Below are positions 15,337 to 23,996 of a DNA stretch of 64,000 bases, piece after piece. Below the pieces are notes generated by a model. That model had not been told where the DNA came from and did no database searches. It saw nothing but the letters and a program-made list of their open reading frames with translations. Positions within the stretch are counted from its first letter, which is position 1, and the number at the start of each line of letters is the position of its first letter. The stretch is taken from the NCBI GenBank assembly GCA_020634455.1, contig JACKBQ010000001.1, positions 620,001-684,000 of the forward strand, read 5' to 3'. The position numbers and the translations under genes were made by a program. Source of the stretch: Ardenticatenaceae bacterium (GTDB lineage: Bacteria > Chloroflexota > Anaerolineae > Promineifilales > Promineifilaceae).

Positions 15337-18087
15337 ATGTTTACGAGCAAATATTGGCGTTTGCTAGGCGTGTTGATAGCAATGATGCTAATTTTAGCTG
15401 CCTGTTCATCCGATGAGCCTGCAACTGAAACTGACACGGCTACGGAAACCGAAACGGAATCCACAGACACCACTGAAAGCACCGATACAACCGATGCAGA
15501 GACAGCTGACACAACCAGCACCGACAGCGAAGATATGGCTGACGCTCCCTTTGCAGTAATGCCCGGTGGTTTCATGGAACGCGCCCTGGCTGGCGAATTT
15601 GCTGGCACCACCGTCACCGTTGACGGCGCTTTTGAAGGCAACGACCCCGATGGCGTAAAGATGGCTCGCTCATTGGAACTGTTTGAAGAGCTGACCGGCA
15701 TCACCGTCAACTACATCGGCAACAAAGAGTTTGAAGCCACCATCTCCGTCCGCATTGAAGCTGGCGACGCACCCGACATCGTGGACTTCCCGCAGCCGGG
15801 TAAAGCTGCTGGCTTTGTAGCTGATGGCATCGTGGTTGATGTTACCTCGTGGATGACCGAAGAATGGTTGAGCCAACAGTACAACCAAAGCTGGCGTGAT
15901 ATGGCTACCATTGCCGGCGTAGAAGCTGGCGTTTTCCATCGCTTCAACGGCAAAAGCCTGGTTTGGTACCCCAAAGCACAGTGGGAAGCCGCTGGCTATG
16001 AGATTCCCACCACCTGGGAAGAGATGATGGCTCTCAATGACCTCATCGTTTCCGATGGTGACACCCCCTGGTGTATCGGTATCGAATCTGGCGCAGCCAC
16101 GGGCTGGGCAGCCACTGACTGGACTGAAGAGATGATGCTCCGCACCACCTCTCTGGAAAACTACGATGCCTGGGTTGCTGGCGATTTGGCCTTCGATTCC
16201 CCAGAAGTTAAAGCTGCCATCGAGACCTGGAGCGACCTGTGGTTCAACGACGACTACGTCTTTGGCGGTCGTGCCTCCATCGTCTCCACCTTCTTTGGTG
16301 ACTCCCCGGCTCCAATGTTTGAAGACCCGCCGCAGTGCTGGATGCACAAGCAAGGCAACTTCATCACGGGCTTCTTCCCTGAAGGCGCTGAGGCTGGCGT
16401 GGATTATGGCTTCTTCTACTTCCCACCTGTTGATCCTGCCTACGGCAAGCCGTTCCTGGTGGCTGGCGACATGATGGTCATGTTCAATGACCGCCCTGAA
16501 GTTCGCGCCGCAATGGAATACTTCACCGTGCCAGAGTCCGCTCTGGGTTGGTTGGAAGGCGGCGGCGCTTTGGCTGCTCACCAGACAGCTACCCCCGACA
16601 TGTACGGTGTAGAACTGGAAGCGGGCATTGCTGCCCTGGTTGGTGAAGCCACCAGCTTCCGCTTTGATGGTTCTGACCTGATGCCCGGTGAGGTTGGTGC
16701 TGGTTCCTTCTGGGAGCAGATTTCCAGCTACGTGGCTGGCTCCATTGATTTGGATACGGCCATGCAAGAGATTGATGCTTCCTGGCCGTCTGACGCAGTA
16801 GGCGCTGGTAGCACAGGTGGTGAAGCAACTTCATCAGATGCCCCGTTTGCAGTTATGCCCGGTGGTTTCATGGAACGCGCCCTGGCTGGCGAATTTGCTG
16901 GCACCACCGTCACCGTTGACGGCGCTTTTGAAGGCAACGACCCCGATGGCGTGAAAATGGCTCGTTCAATGGAACTGTTTGAAGAGCTGACCGGCATCAC
17001 CGTCAACTACATCGGCAACAAAGAGTTTGAAGCCACCATCTCCGTCCGCGTAGAAGCTGGCGACGCACCCGACATCGTGGACTTCCCGCAGCCGGGTAAA
17101 GCCGCTGGCTTTGTAGCTGATGGCATCGTGGTTGATGTTACCTCGTGGATGACCGAAGAATGGTTGAGCCAACAGTACAACCAAAGCTGGCGTGACATGG
17201 CTACCCTCGATGGTGTCGAGGCTGGCGTTTTCCATCGCTTCAACGGCAAAAGCCTGGTTTGGTACCCCAAAGCACAGTGGGAAGCCGCTGGCTATGAGAT
17301 TCCCACCACCTGGGAAGAGATGATGGCTCTCAATGACCTCATCGTTTCCGATGGTGACACCCCCTGGTGTATCGGTATCGAATCTGGCGCAGCCACGGGC
17401 TGGGCAGCCACTGACTGGACTGAAGAGATGATGCTTCGCACCACCTCTCTGGAAAACTACGATGCCTGGGTTGCTGGCGATTTGGCCTTCGATTCCCCAG
17501 AAGTTAAAGCTGCCATCGAGACCTGGAGCGACCTGTGGTTCAACGACGACTACGTCTTTGGCGGTCGTGCCTCCATCGTCTCCACCTTCTTTGGTGACTC
17601 CCCGGCTCCAATGTTTGAAGACCCGCCGCAGTGCTGGATGCACAAGCAAGGCAACTTCATCACGGGCTTCTTCCCTGAAGGCGCTGAGGCTGGCGTGGAT
17701 TATGGCTTCTTCTACTTCCCACCTGTTGACCCTGCCTACGGCAAGCCGTTCCTGGTAGCTGGCGACATGATGGTCATGTTCAATGACCGTCCTGAAGTTC
17801 GCGCTGCAATGGAATACTTCACGGTGCCAGAGTCCGCTCTGGGTTGGTTGGAAGGCGGCGGCGCTTTGGCCGCTCACCAGACAGCTACCTCCGACATGTA
17901 CGGTGTAGAACTGGAAGCGGGTATTGCTGAGTTGGTTTCTGAGGCAACAAGCTTCCGCTTTGATGGTTCTGACCTGATGCCCGGTGAGGTTGGCGCTGGT
18001 TCCTTCTGGGAGCAGATTTCTAGCTACGTGGCTGGCTCCATTGATTTGGATACGGCCATGCAAGAGATCGATGCTTCCTGGCCATAA
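15337..18087 (+). CDS. Sugar ABC transporter solute-binding lipoprotein with two tandem binding domains
   Basis: 916 residues, about twice the usual 420-450 of a family 1 sugar-binding protein. ATG follows AGGAGG at proper spacing. A lipoprotein signal ends in LAAC (Cys23). A Thr/Glu/Asp-rich linker (about 25-68) would tether it outside the membrane. Two nearly identical binding domains follow, each starting APFAVMPGGFMERALAGEF; the repeat period is 432 residues. They are joined by a short Gly/Ser/Thr linker (VGAGSTGGEATSS). The protein would deliver a sugar to the two permeases encoded next. The two domains are so alike that they must bind the same ligand, which suggests doubled capture rather than a new specificity. 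An assembly error is possible but would have to preserve the frame exactly. Confidence 0.88.
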   Translation: MFTSKYWRLLGVLIAMMLILAACSSDEPATETDTATETETESTDTTESTDTTDAETADTTSTDSEDMADAPFAVMPGGFMERALAGEFAGTTVTVDGAFEGNDPDGVKMARSLELFEELTGITVNYIGNKEFEATISVRIEAGDAPDIVDFPQPGKAAGFVADGIVVDVTSWMTEEWLSQQYNQSWRDMATIAGVEAGVFHRFNGKSLVWYPKAQWEAAGYEIPTTWEEMMALNDLIVSDGDTPWCIGIESGAATGWAATDWTEEMMLRTTSLENYDAWVAGDLAFDSPEVKAAIETWSDLWFNDDYVFGGRASIVSTFFGDSPAPMFEDPPQCWMHKQGNFITGFFPEGAEAGVDYGFFYFPPVDPAYGKPFLVAGDMMVMFNDRPEVRAAMEYFTVPESALGWLEGGGALAAHQTATPDMYGVELEAGIAALVGEATSFRFDGSDLMPGEVGAGSFWEQISSYVAGSIDLDTAMQEIDASWPSDAVGAGSTGGEATSSDAPFAVMPGGFMERALAGEFAGTTVTVDGAFEGNDPDGVKMARSMELFEELTGITVNYIGNKEFEATISVRVEAGDAPDIVDFPQPGKAAGFVADGIVVDVTSWMTEEWLSQQYNQSWRDMATLDGVEAGVFHRFNGKSLVWYPKAQWEAAGYEIPTTWEEMMALNDLIVSDGDTPWCIGIESGAATGWAATDWTEEMMLRTTSLENYDAWVAGDLAFDSPEVKAAIETWSDLWFNDDYVFGGRASIVSTFFGDSPAPMFEDPPQCWMHKQGNFITGFFPEGAEAGVDYGFFYFPPVDPAYGKPFLVAGDMMVMFNDRPEVRAAMEYFTVPESALGWLEGGGALAAHQTATSDMYGVELEAGIAELVSEATSFRFDGSDLMPGEVGAGSFWEQISSYVAGSIDLDTAMQEIDASWP
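15541..18084 (+). repeat. Tandem direct repeat, period 1296 bp, within the solute-binding protein gene
   Basis: Positions 15541-16836 and 16837-18084 align at an offset of exactly 1296 bases (432 codons). Long stretches are identical at the DNA level, including third codon positions. Differences are scattered or in small patches, for example around 15909 against 17205 and near the C-terminal ends. This implies a recent duplication or ongoing gene conversion. Confidence 0.92.
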
Positions 18088-18114
18088 AATTTAGTTAAGT
18101 TAGTTGATTAGACG

Positions 18115-18171
18115 CAGGGGAGCAGAGGCACAGGGGTTTATCACAGACCCTTGTCCTCTCGCTCCCCTGCA
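18115..18171 (+). promoter_or_regulatory. Intercistronic stem-loop between binding protein and permease genes
   Basis: GCAGGGGAGC and GCTCCCCTGC pair, with AGAGG/CCTCT continuing the stem and a loop of about 20 bases. It stands about 28 bases after the binding-protein stop and before the permease ribosome site. Such hairpins commonly protect the binding-protein message and lower permease expression; that role is inferred. Confidence 0.6.
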
Positions 18172-18190
18172 TGGGTAAAGGAGAGGGTTC

Positions 18191-19351
18191 ATGGGCTTCC
18201 TAAGCGGAGTTGAGGAAAGAAGTCAGACGCCATTAACAAGAGTCGTTTCTCTTTTAGGGCGTGTACTGTTGGCTGTTGGGATTCCGGCGATTGCCTTCTA
18301 TGTGCTTTATCTAGGTTTCCTTTTTTTACGCGATAGCGATGCGCCGCGAGGGGTGATCGCGTTAGTAGCAATTATTTGGGGTGTGGGTGGCGTTGCGCTT
18401 CTGTTTTGGATATTTAATTCCATAGTGGAAAGTTTGTCTGATGAATGGACTGCCCGTCTCCAACCATTCGTTTTTGTTGGACCGGCATTAGCCATTCTCA
18501 CCTGGTATCTGGCTTTACCAGTGGTACGTACATTCTGGATTAGCTTGTTCGACCGGGATGGGCCACCGGATTTGCCATTTTTTGAGCAAATTGCCAGTGA
18601 AGGGTTTGTGGGACTGGGGAATTATGCGGCCGTTTTCACCGAACGTCTGATGTTAGAAGCGTTTCGCAATAACATCATGTGGATTATCTTCGGCAGCACC
18701 CTTTCCGTAGTTTTTGGGCTGGTTGTTGCTGTTCTGGCCGATCGCAGCCGTTTTGAAAAATTTGCCAAGTCCATGATCTTTTTGCCAATGGCAATTTCCT
18801 TTGTGGGTGCCAGCATCATTTGGAACTTTATCTACGAATTTAGACCAGCCGGGCAATCGCAAGTAGGCTTGCTCAATGCTATTGTTACTGGTTTGGGCGG
18901 GGTACCCAGAGCCTGGCCGCAGTGGGTGGAGATTGCCCCTTGGAACAACCTTTTCTTAATTATCATCGTTGTTTGGCTGCAAGCTGGTTTTGCCATGGTC
19001 TTGTTTTCGGCAGCCCTAAAGGGCATCCCTGAAGAGTTGATGGAAGCGGGTCGTATGGATGGGGCCAACGAGTTCCAGATCTTTTTCCGAATCATGATTC
19101 CTTATATTCAAGGAACCGTTGTCACCGTTTGGACAACCATCGTCATTTTCACTCTGAAAATATTTGATGTGGTTTGGGTGATGACTGGTGGACAATTTGG
19201 CACGCACGTGATTGCTACACAGTTTTATAGGCAGGCATTTACGGCCGATAACAAAGGTTTTGGCTCTGCCATTGCCATTGTTCTGCTTATCACAGTTATC
19301 CCGGTAATGATTTACAACCTGAAACAGTTCAGAGAACAGGAGGCATTCTAA
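18191..19351 (+). CDS. Sugar ABC transporter permease, MalF/UgpA type
   Basis: 386 residues with about eight hydrophobic segments. Two extra N-terminal helices come first; then the core has QPFVFVGPALAILTWYLALPVVRTFWISLF and the EAA cytoplasmic loop EELMEAGRMDGANEFQIFF, which docks to the ATPase subunit. AAAGGAGAG precedes the ATG. The stop overlaps the next permease start (TAATG), so the two are translationally coupled. It forms one half of the membrane channel that accepts sugar from the binding lipoprotein. The ATPase partner is not encoded here and must be supplied from elsewhere, as with shared MsmK/MalK-type ATPases. Confidence 0.92.
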   Translation: MGFLSGVEERSQTPLTRVVSLLGRVLLAVGIPAIAFYVLYLGFLFLRDSDAPRGVIALVAIIWGVGGVALLFWIFNSIVESLSDEWTARLQPFVFVGPALAILTWYLALPVVRTFWISLFDRDGPPDLPFFEQIASEGFVGLGNYAAVFTERLMLEAFRNNIMWIIFGSTLSVVFGLVVAVLADRSRFEKFAKSMIFLPMAISFVGASIIWNFIYEFRPAGQSQVGLLNAIVTGLGGVPRAWPQWVEIAPWNNLFLIIIVVWLQAGFAMVLFSAALKGIPEELMEAGRMDGANEFQIFFRIMIPYIQGTVVTVWTTIVIFTLKIFDVVWVMTGGQFGTHVIATQFYRQAFTADNKGFGSAIAIVLLITVIPVMIYNLKQFREQEAF

Positions 19352-20457
19352 TGAAAAGTGCAACCAAGCAACGACGACTTAGCAGTTTATTCGTTAATGG
19401 GTCGTTATTTCTTCTTGTTCTGATTTGGACAATTCCCACGCTGGGCATTTTTGTCTCCTCTTTTCGTAATCGGGATGATATTGCCTCCTCTGGCTGGTGG
19501 GACGTTTTGCCGCACCGGGAATGGCAACCAACCAAGGAAATTGATCCCAGAGCAGAAGAGTTAGACCCTAATGGGGTTATGGAAATTGAAGGTGCGACTG
19601 GAACCTTTGAAGAGTTTCGCGAAGGCATTGAGTCGCCAGACGGCAACAGCCGGGTTACCTGGATTGGCAACAAGCGCATTGGCCGCGTAGAGGTTCAGGA
19701 ACGGGTGTGGACCGTCTCTTGGGATTTCTCATTAGACAACTACCAACAGGTGTGGGGCGGACAAGATTTTGAGTTTACAAAAGCGGATGGTACTGTGGAG
19801 GTTGTGCCTGGGGACGATATGTCCAGGGCTTTTCTCAACAGTTTAGCTGTTGCAGTCCCATCTACTGTTATTCCAATATTAATTGCGGCATTCGCGGCTT
19901 ACGCATTTGCCTGGATGAAGTTCCCTGGGCGACGCTGGTTGTTCATTTTGGTAGTCGCTCTGTTGGTTGTGCCACTCCAAATTGCCCTGGTACCAATTTT
20001 GCGTGACTACAAATGGTTGGAAATAAACGGTACCTATCTAGCAATCTGGCTGGCCCATACAGGTTTTGGCTTGGCGTTGGCTACTTACTTGCTTTTCAAT
20101 TACATTAGCGGGTTGCCACGGGAAACTTTGGAATCGGCATTTATTGATGGGGCGTCTCATTTTACGGTCTTCACGCGGCTCATTTTGCCACTTTCGGTTC
20201 CGGCGTTGGCCAGTTTTGCTATCTTCCAATTCCTGTGGGTGTGGAATGATTACCTGGTAGCGCTGGTGTTCCTGGGGGGCAATCCTGAGTTCGAGCTGGT
20301 GACGCAGCGCATGCAGGCGATTGTGGGGGCACGCGGCCAGGATTGGCATTTGCTTACGGCAGGCGCGTTTGTTTCGATGATTTTGCCCTTGCTGGTCTTT
20401 TTCTCGCTACAACGCTACTTTGTACGCGGCTTGCTGGCTGGTTCTGTGAAAGGCTAA
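19351..20457 (+). CDS. Sugar ABC transporter permease, MalG type, with a large first loop
   Basis: 368 residues. TM1 is at about 14-36. A loop of about 120 residues follows (to about 150) before the remaining five segments; the usual MalG loop is shorter. This acidic loop contains repeated E/D clusters and a VTWIGNKRIG-like strand and would face the outside, where it could touch the two-domain binding lipoprotein. The EAA motif is LPRETLESAFIDGASHFTVF. Its ATG overlaps the upstream stop, fixing the start. It ends 49 bases before a strong terminator hairpin. Confidence 0.92.
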   Translation: MKSATKQRRLSSLFVNGSLFLLVLIWTIPTLGIFVSSFRNRDDIASSGWWDVLPHREWQPTKEIDPRAEELDPNGVMEIEGATGTFEEFREGIESPDGNSRVTWIGNKRIGRVEVQERVWTVSWDFSLDNYQQVWGGQDFEFTKADGTVEVVPGDDMSRAFLNSLAVAVPSTVIPILIAAFAAYAFAWMKFPGRRWLFILVVALLVVPLQIALVPILRDYKWLEINGTYLAIWLAHTGFGLALATYLLFNYISGLPRETLESAFIDGASHFTVFTRLILPLSVPALASFAIFQFLWVWNDYLVALVFLGGNPEFELVTQRMQAIVGARGQDWHLLTAGAFVSMILPLLVFFSLQRYFVRGLLAGSVKG

Positions 20458-20505
20458 GTAATAGCGAAGTCTTAATTGTGAATTGTTAATCATTAATTAC
20501 AGTGG

Positions 20506-20560
20506 ACGTGATGCGTGAACTGTGCTGCTTGGACAGCGACGCATCACGTTTTATTTTTAC
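20506..20560 (+). terminator. Rho-independent terminator or attenuator between permease and GH1 genes
   Basis: ACGTGATGCGT (20506-20516) and ACGCATCACGT (20539-20549) form a perfect 11-bp stem, and CTGT/ACAG extends it inside the loop. TTTTATTTTT follows. It ends just before the GH1 ribosome site, so it would separate transporter and enzyme expression or allow partial readthrough. Confidence 0.8.
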
Positions 20561-20570
20561 GGAGGGGTTG

Positions 20571-21935
20571 ATGGCGGTTTTGCGCTTTCCTGAGAGGTTT
20601 GTGTGGGGAACAGCCACGTCGGCTTACCAAATTGAGGGGGCATGGGATGAGGACGGCCGTTCCCCCTCACATTGGGATACATTTGCCCACACACCCGGTA
20701 AAACTCGCAATGGCGAAACCGGGGATGTGGCGTGTGACCATTATCGTCGCTGGCCCGAAGACATGGCCTTGATGGCCTCGTTGAACATTCAAGCCTACCG
20801 GTTTTCGGTGAGCTGGCCCCGCATTTTGCCCAATGGGGGCAACCAGATAAATGAAGCGGGGCTGGATCATTATGACCGACTGGTGGACGGGCTACTAGAA
20901 GCTGGTATACGGCCGTTTATCACGCTCTACCACTGGGAACTGCCCCAAACCCTGCAAGACGCTGGCGGCTGGCCCGAACGCAGCACCGTGGACCATTTTG
21001 TTCAGCTAGCCGACGTGGTGAGCCGACGACTGGGCGACCGCGTTCACAACTGGATTACGCACAACGAACCGTGGTGCACCAGCATGCTCAGCCACCAGAT
21101 TGGCCTGCATGCCCCCGGCTGGCGCAACTGGCCCGCTGCGCTGGCGGCCGCCCATCACGTTTTGTTGTCACATGGAACGGCCGTGCCCGCCATTCGCGCC
21201 AACGCCCCACAAGCAGAAGTTGGCATTGCTCCCAACTACGAACCTGCCTACCCCCTCACCCGCTCACCAGAAGACATTGAAGCTGCGCGAATTTGGGACG
21301 GCTACTACATCCGCTGGTTCAACGACCCGCTGTTTGGCCGCCACTATCCGGCCGACATGGTGGCTTACTATCAAGAAAAAGGGTATCTGCCGCATGGCCT
21401 GAACTTTGTCCAGCCCGGTGACATGGAAACGATAGCCGTCCCTGTTGATTTTATCGGTATCAATAACTACACGCGTCAAATTATGAGCGGCAAAGTATCG
21501 CTTGATCAGTTCCAAACGGCCGCTTCCCCCAACCCCAATGCCACCTACACCGAAATGAACTGGGAAGTGTATCCGGATGGCCTCTACGATCTGCTCAATC
21601 GGCTCCATTTTGATTATCAAGCTCCCAAAATCTACATCACCGAAAATGGGTGCAGCTATGGGGATGGGCCAGATAAAAACGGCCGTATCCACGACACGCG
21701 CCGCATCGACTACCTGCGCAGCTACCTCACAGGCGTTCATCGCGCCATTGGCAACGGCGTGCCCGTCGCTGGCTACTTCGTCTGGTCATTCATGGATAAC
21801 TTTGAATGGTCGCTTGGCTATTCCCAGCGGTTTGGCATGGTTTACGTCGATTATCAAACACAGCAACGCCTGCCAAAAGAGAGCGCTTACTGGTACAAGG
21901 ACGTGATTTCACACAATCAATTGGAAACCATGTAA
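20571..21935 (+). CDS. GH1 beta-glucosidase
   Basis: 454 residues, normal for glycoside hydrolase family 1. FVWGTATSAYQIEGAWDEDGR is the N-terminal GH1 signature. THNEPW gives the acid/base Glu166 and ITENG the nucleophile Glu358. There is no signal peptide, so it hydrolyses imported beta-glucosides (cellobiose type, exact specificity unknown) in the cytoplasm. I chose ATG 20571 because GGAGG lies just upstream; an in-frame GTG at 20502 would put the terminator hairpin inside the gene. First enzyme gene after the transporter, and the palindrome ACGGCCGT reappears in its first codons. Confidence 0.95.
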   Translation: MAVLRFPERFVWGTATSAYQIEGAWDEDGRSPSHWDTFAHTPGKTRNGETGDVACDHYRRWPEDMALMASLNIQAYRFSVSWPRILPNGGNQINEAGLDHYDRLVDGLLEAGIRPFITLYHWELPQTLQDAGGWPERSTVDHFVQLADVVSRRLGDRVHNWITHNEPWCTSMLSHQIGLHAPGWRNWPAALAAAHHVLLSHGTAVPAIRANAPQAEVGIAPNYEPAYPLTRSPEDIEAARIWDGYYIRWFNDPLFGRHYPADMVAYYQEKGYLPHGLNFVQPGDMETIAVPVDFIGINNYTRQIMSGKVSLDQFQTAASPNPNATYTEMNWEVYPDGLYDLLNRLHFDYQAPKIYITENGCSYGDGPDKNGRIHDTRRIDYLRSYLTGVHRAIGNGVPVAGYFVWSFMDNFEWSLGYSQRFGMVYVDYQTQQRLPKESAYWYKDVISHNQLETM

Positions 21936-21950
21936 TTAGGTAATTAGTCA

Positions 21951-21962
21951 TTACCCAATTAC
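21951..21962 (+). repeat. TTACCCAATTAC motif before treS
   Basis: This 12-mer lies 25 bases before the trehalose synthase ATG. The same 12-mer recurs before the amylosucrase and fructokinase genes. It sits in AT-rich sequence with a partly inverted TAATTAGGTAATTAG beside it. Confidence 0.5.
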
Positions 21963-21987
21963 TCACCTCCCCCAAGGACTACAAAAT

Positions 21988-23601
21988 ATGAATGATCCAT
22001 TTTGGTACAAAACGGCCGTATTCTACGAACTCTACATCCGCGCCTACCAGGACAGCACCGGCGACGGCCACGGCGACTTTCGCGGAGCCATCCAGCACCT
22101 CGACCATATCCAGTCGCTGGGCATAGACTGCATCTGGATCATGCCCCACTACGCCTCGCCGCTCAAAGACGACGGCTACGACATCGCCGATTATTACGAA
22201 GTGCATCCCGACTACGGCACCCTGGAAGACTTCAAAGCGTTTGTCGCCGCCGCCCACGAACGTGGCCTCAAAGTCGTCACCGATCTGGTCACCAACCACA
22301 CCTCCGACCAGCACCACTGGTTCCAGGAAGCGCGAAAAGACAAAAATTCGCCCTACCGCGACTACTATGTCTGGAGCGACACGGGCACTGAATACAGCGA
22401 CGCCCGCATCATCTTCTTGGACACCGAAAAATCCAACTGGACCTACGACGAAGTGGCCGGACAATATTTCTGGCACCGTTTCTACAGCAGCCAGCCCGAC
22501 CTCAACTACGACAATCCCCAGGTGCACGAGGAGATGTTCAACGTCATCCGCCACTGGCTGGACATGGGGCTAGACGGCTTCCGCGTGGACGCCATCCCCT
22601 ACCTGTACGAGCGCGAAGGCACCAACTGCGAAAATCTGCCCGAAACCCACGGCTTCCTACAAAAAATGCGCCGCATGGTGGACACCGAATATCCAGGCCG
22701 CGTCCTCATCGCCGAGGCAAACCAATGGCCCGAAGATTTGCTGCCCTACTTCGGCACCGAAGAAAATCCCGAATTCCAGATTTGCTTCCACTTTCCCATC
22801 ATGCCCCGGCTGTACCAGTCGGTGAAGGCGGGTGACAAAACACCGATCGAGGAGATTTGGGCGCGCACGCCAGACATCCCCCAAAATGCACAGTGGATGA
22901 CCTTTTTGCGCAACCACGATGAGCTAACGCTGGAAATGGTGACGCCGGAAGTGCGCCAATGGATGTGGGAGCAGTATGCGCCCGACCCGCGCATGAAGCT
23001 CAACTTGGGCATCCGGCGGCGGCTGGCCCCGCTGCTGGACGACAATAAGCCAAAATGGTTCCTGCTGCACGCCCTCTTTTTGTCGCTGCCCGGCACGCCA
23101 ATTGTGTACTATGGCGACGAGATTGGCATGGGCGACAACATCTGGCTGCCAGACCGGCACGGCTGTCGCACGCCGATGCAGTGGAGCGACGGTCATCAAG
23201 CGGGCTTCACCCACGCCGCCAAAACCTACTACCCCATCCACGAGGACGCGGTGTACGGCTACCAGGTGCGCAACGTGGCGACGCAGGAAAAAGACACGGC
23301 TTCTTACCTGAACCTGATGCGCTTTTTGCTGCAAACTCGGCAGGGCGTGCCTGCGTTTGGCGATGGTGTATTTGAATTTGTGGTGACGGGAAACAGCTCG
23401 GTTCTCGCCTACACCCGCACCACCAACAACCAAACTGTCCTCTGCCTCTTCAACCTGAGCGACCAGCCACAAACGGCTCAGCTCAATTTGCCCAAAACAT
23501 TCACCGATTTGCTTGCCGCAAATCCGGCATTCAAGTATCAATTAGCCCCAGATGGGCAAGTGGTGGAATTAGCCCCGTTTGCCGCCCATTGGCTTATGTG
23601 A
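21988..23601 (+). CDS. treS: Trehalose synthase / GH13 alpha-glucosyltransferase
   Basis: 537 residues of GH13 with the features of maltose alpha-D-glucosyltransferase (TreS): WYKTAVFYELYIRAYQDS at the N-terminus, LVTNHTSDQHHWFQEAR as region I, GFRVDAIPYL with nucleophile Asp201, LIAEANQWPED with acid/base Glu243, and FLRNHDEL with Asp311. There is no signal peptide. TreS interconverts maltose and trehalose in the cytoplasm. No maltokinase is fused or adjacent. The gene follows the GH1 gene closely and is followed after 20 bases by the toxin-antitoxin pair. The family call is firm; TreS against a close GH13 hydrolase is likely but not proven. Confidence 0.85.
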   Translation: MNDPFWYKTAVFYELYIRAYQDSTGDGHGDFRGAIQHLDHIQSLGIDCIWIMPHYASPLKDDGYDIADYYEVHPDYGTLEDFKAFVAAAHERGLKVVTDLVTNHTSDQHHWFQEARKDKNSPYRDYYVWSDTGTEYSDARIIFLDTEKSNWTYDEVAGQYFWHRFYSSQPDLNYDNPQVHEEMFNVIRHWLDMGLDGFRVDAIPYLYEREGTNCENLPETHGFLQKMRRMVDTEYPGRVLIAEANQWPEDLLPYFGTEENPEFQICFHFPIMPRLYQSVKAGDKTPIEEIWARTPDIPQNAQWMTFLRNHDELTLEMVTPEVRQWMWEQYAPDPRMKLNLGIRRRLAPLLDDNKPKWFLLHALFLSLPGTPIVYYGDEIGMGDNIWLPDRHGCRTPMQWSDGHQAGFTHAAKTYYPIHEDAVYGYQVRNVATQEKDTASYLNLMRFLLQTRQGVPAFGDGVFEFVVTGNSSVLAYTRTTNNQTVLCLFNLSDQPQTAQLNLPKTFTDLLAANPAFKYQLAPDGQVVELAPFAAHWLM

Positions 23602-23621
23602 AAATGTGATAAACTGTTGCT

Positions 23622-23996
23622 ATGACGCTAAATATCTCTCCCGAACAAATGGCTGAATACCGAGCCAGTTATAAAAAACGACAAGAGGCTGAGCGCCAAA
23701 AGCTGGATGAACGCTTTGAACGGGCTTGGGAGGTTGCCCGACGAGGTGCGGAGCTTCTGCGCTACCAATTTAAGGCGGAAAAAGTTGTGGTGTTTGGCTC
23801 GCTTACAAACCGCAAACTTTTCCATTTACGTTCGGATATTGATTTGGCTGTTTGGGGCCTGCCTGACAAGGAGTATTTACGGGCTTTAGGCCTTTTGCTT
23901 GATTTATCGCCGGAGTTTTCCGTTGATCTGGTTCCTTTTAAAGATGCGACAAAACCCCTGCGTCAAGTAATCGAGTCGGAAGGAGTTGTGTTATGA
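23622..23996 (+). CDS. mntA: MntA-type nucleotidyltransferase antitoxin
   Basis: 124 residues. VVVFGSLTNRKLFHLRSDIDLAVWG is the minimal nucleotidyltransferase signature (GS, a spacer of 11, then DxD). A charged N-terminal helix rich in E, R and K comes first, unlike the shortest MNT proteins. In HepT/MntA modules this protein transfers AMP from ATP to the HEPN toxin and silences it. The stop codon overlaps the HEPN start by ATGA, the classic arrangement. No known recombination or plasmid gene is nearby; the pair sits inside a sugar operon. Confidence 0.85.
   Translation: MTLNISPEQMAEYRASYKKRQEAERQKLDERFERAWEVARRGAELLRYQFKAEKVVVFGSLTNRKLFHLRSDIDLAVWGLPDKEYLRALGLLLDLSPEFSVDLVPFKDATKPLRQVIESEGVVL

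Noticed and set aside
15670..18063. Two 365-residue minus-strand frames, nearly identical
   Set aside because: They mirror the two copies of the duplicated binding domain and only reflect the repeat.
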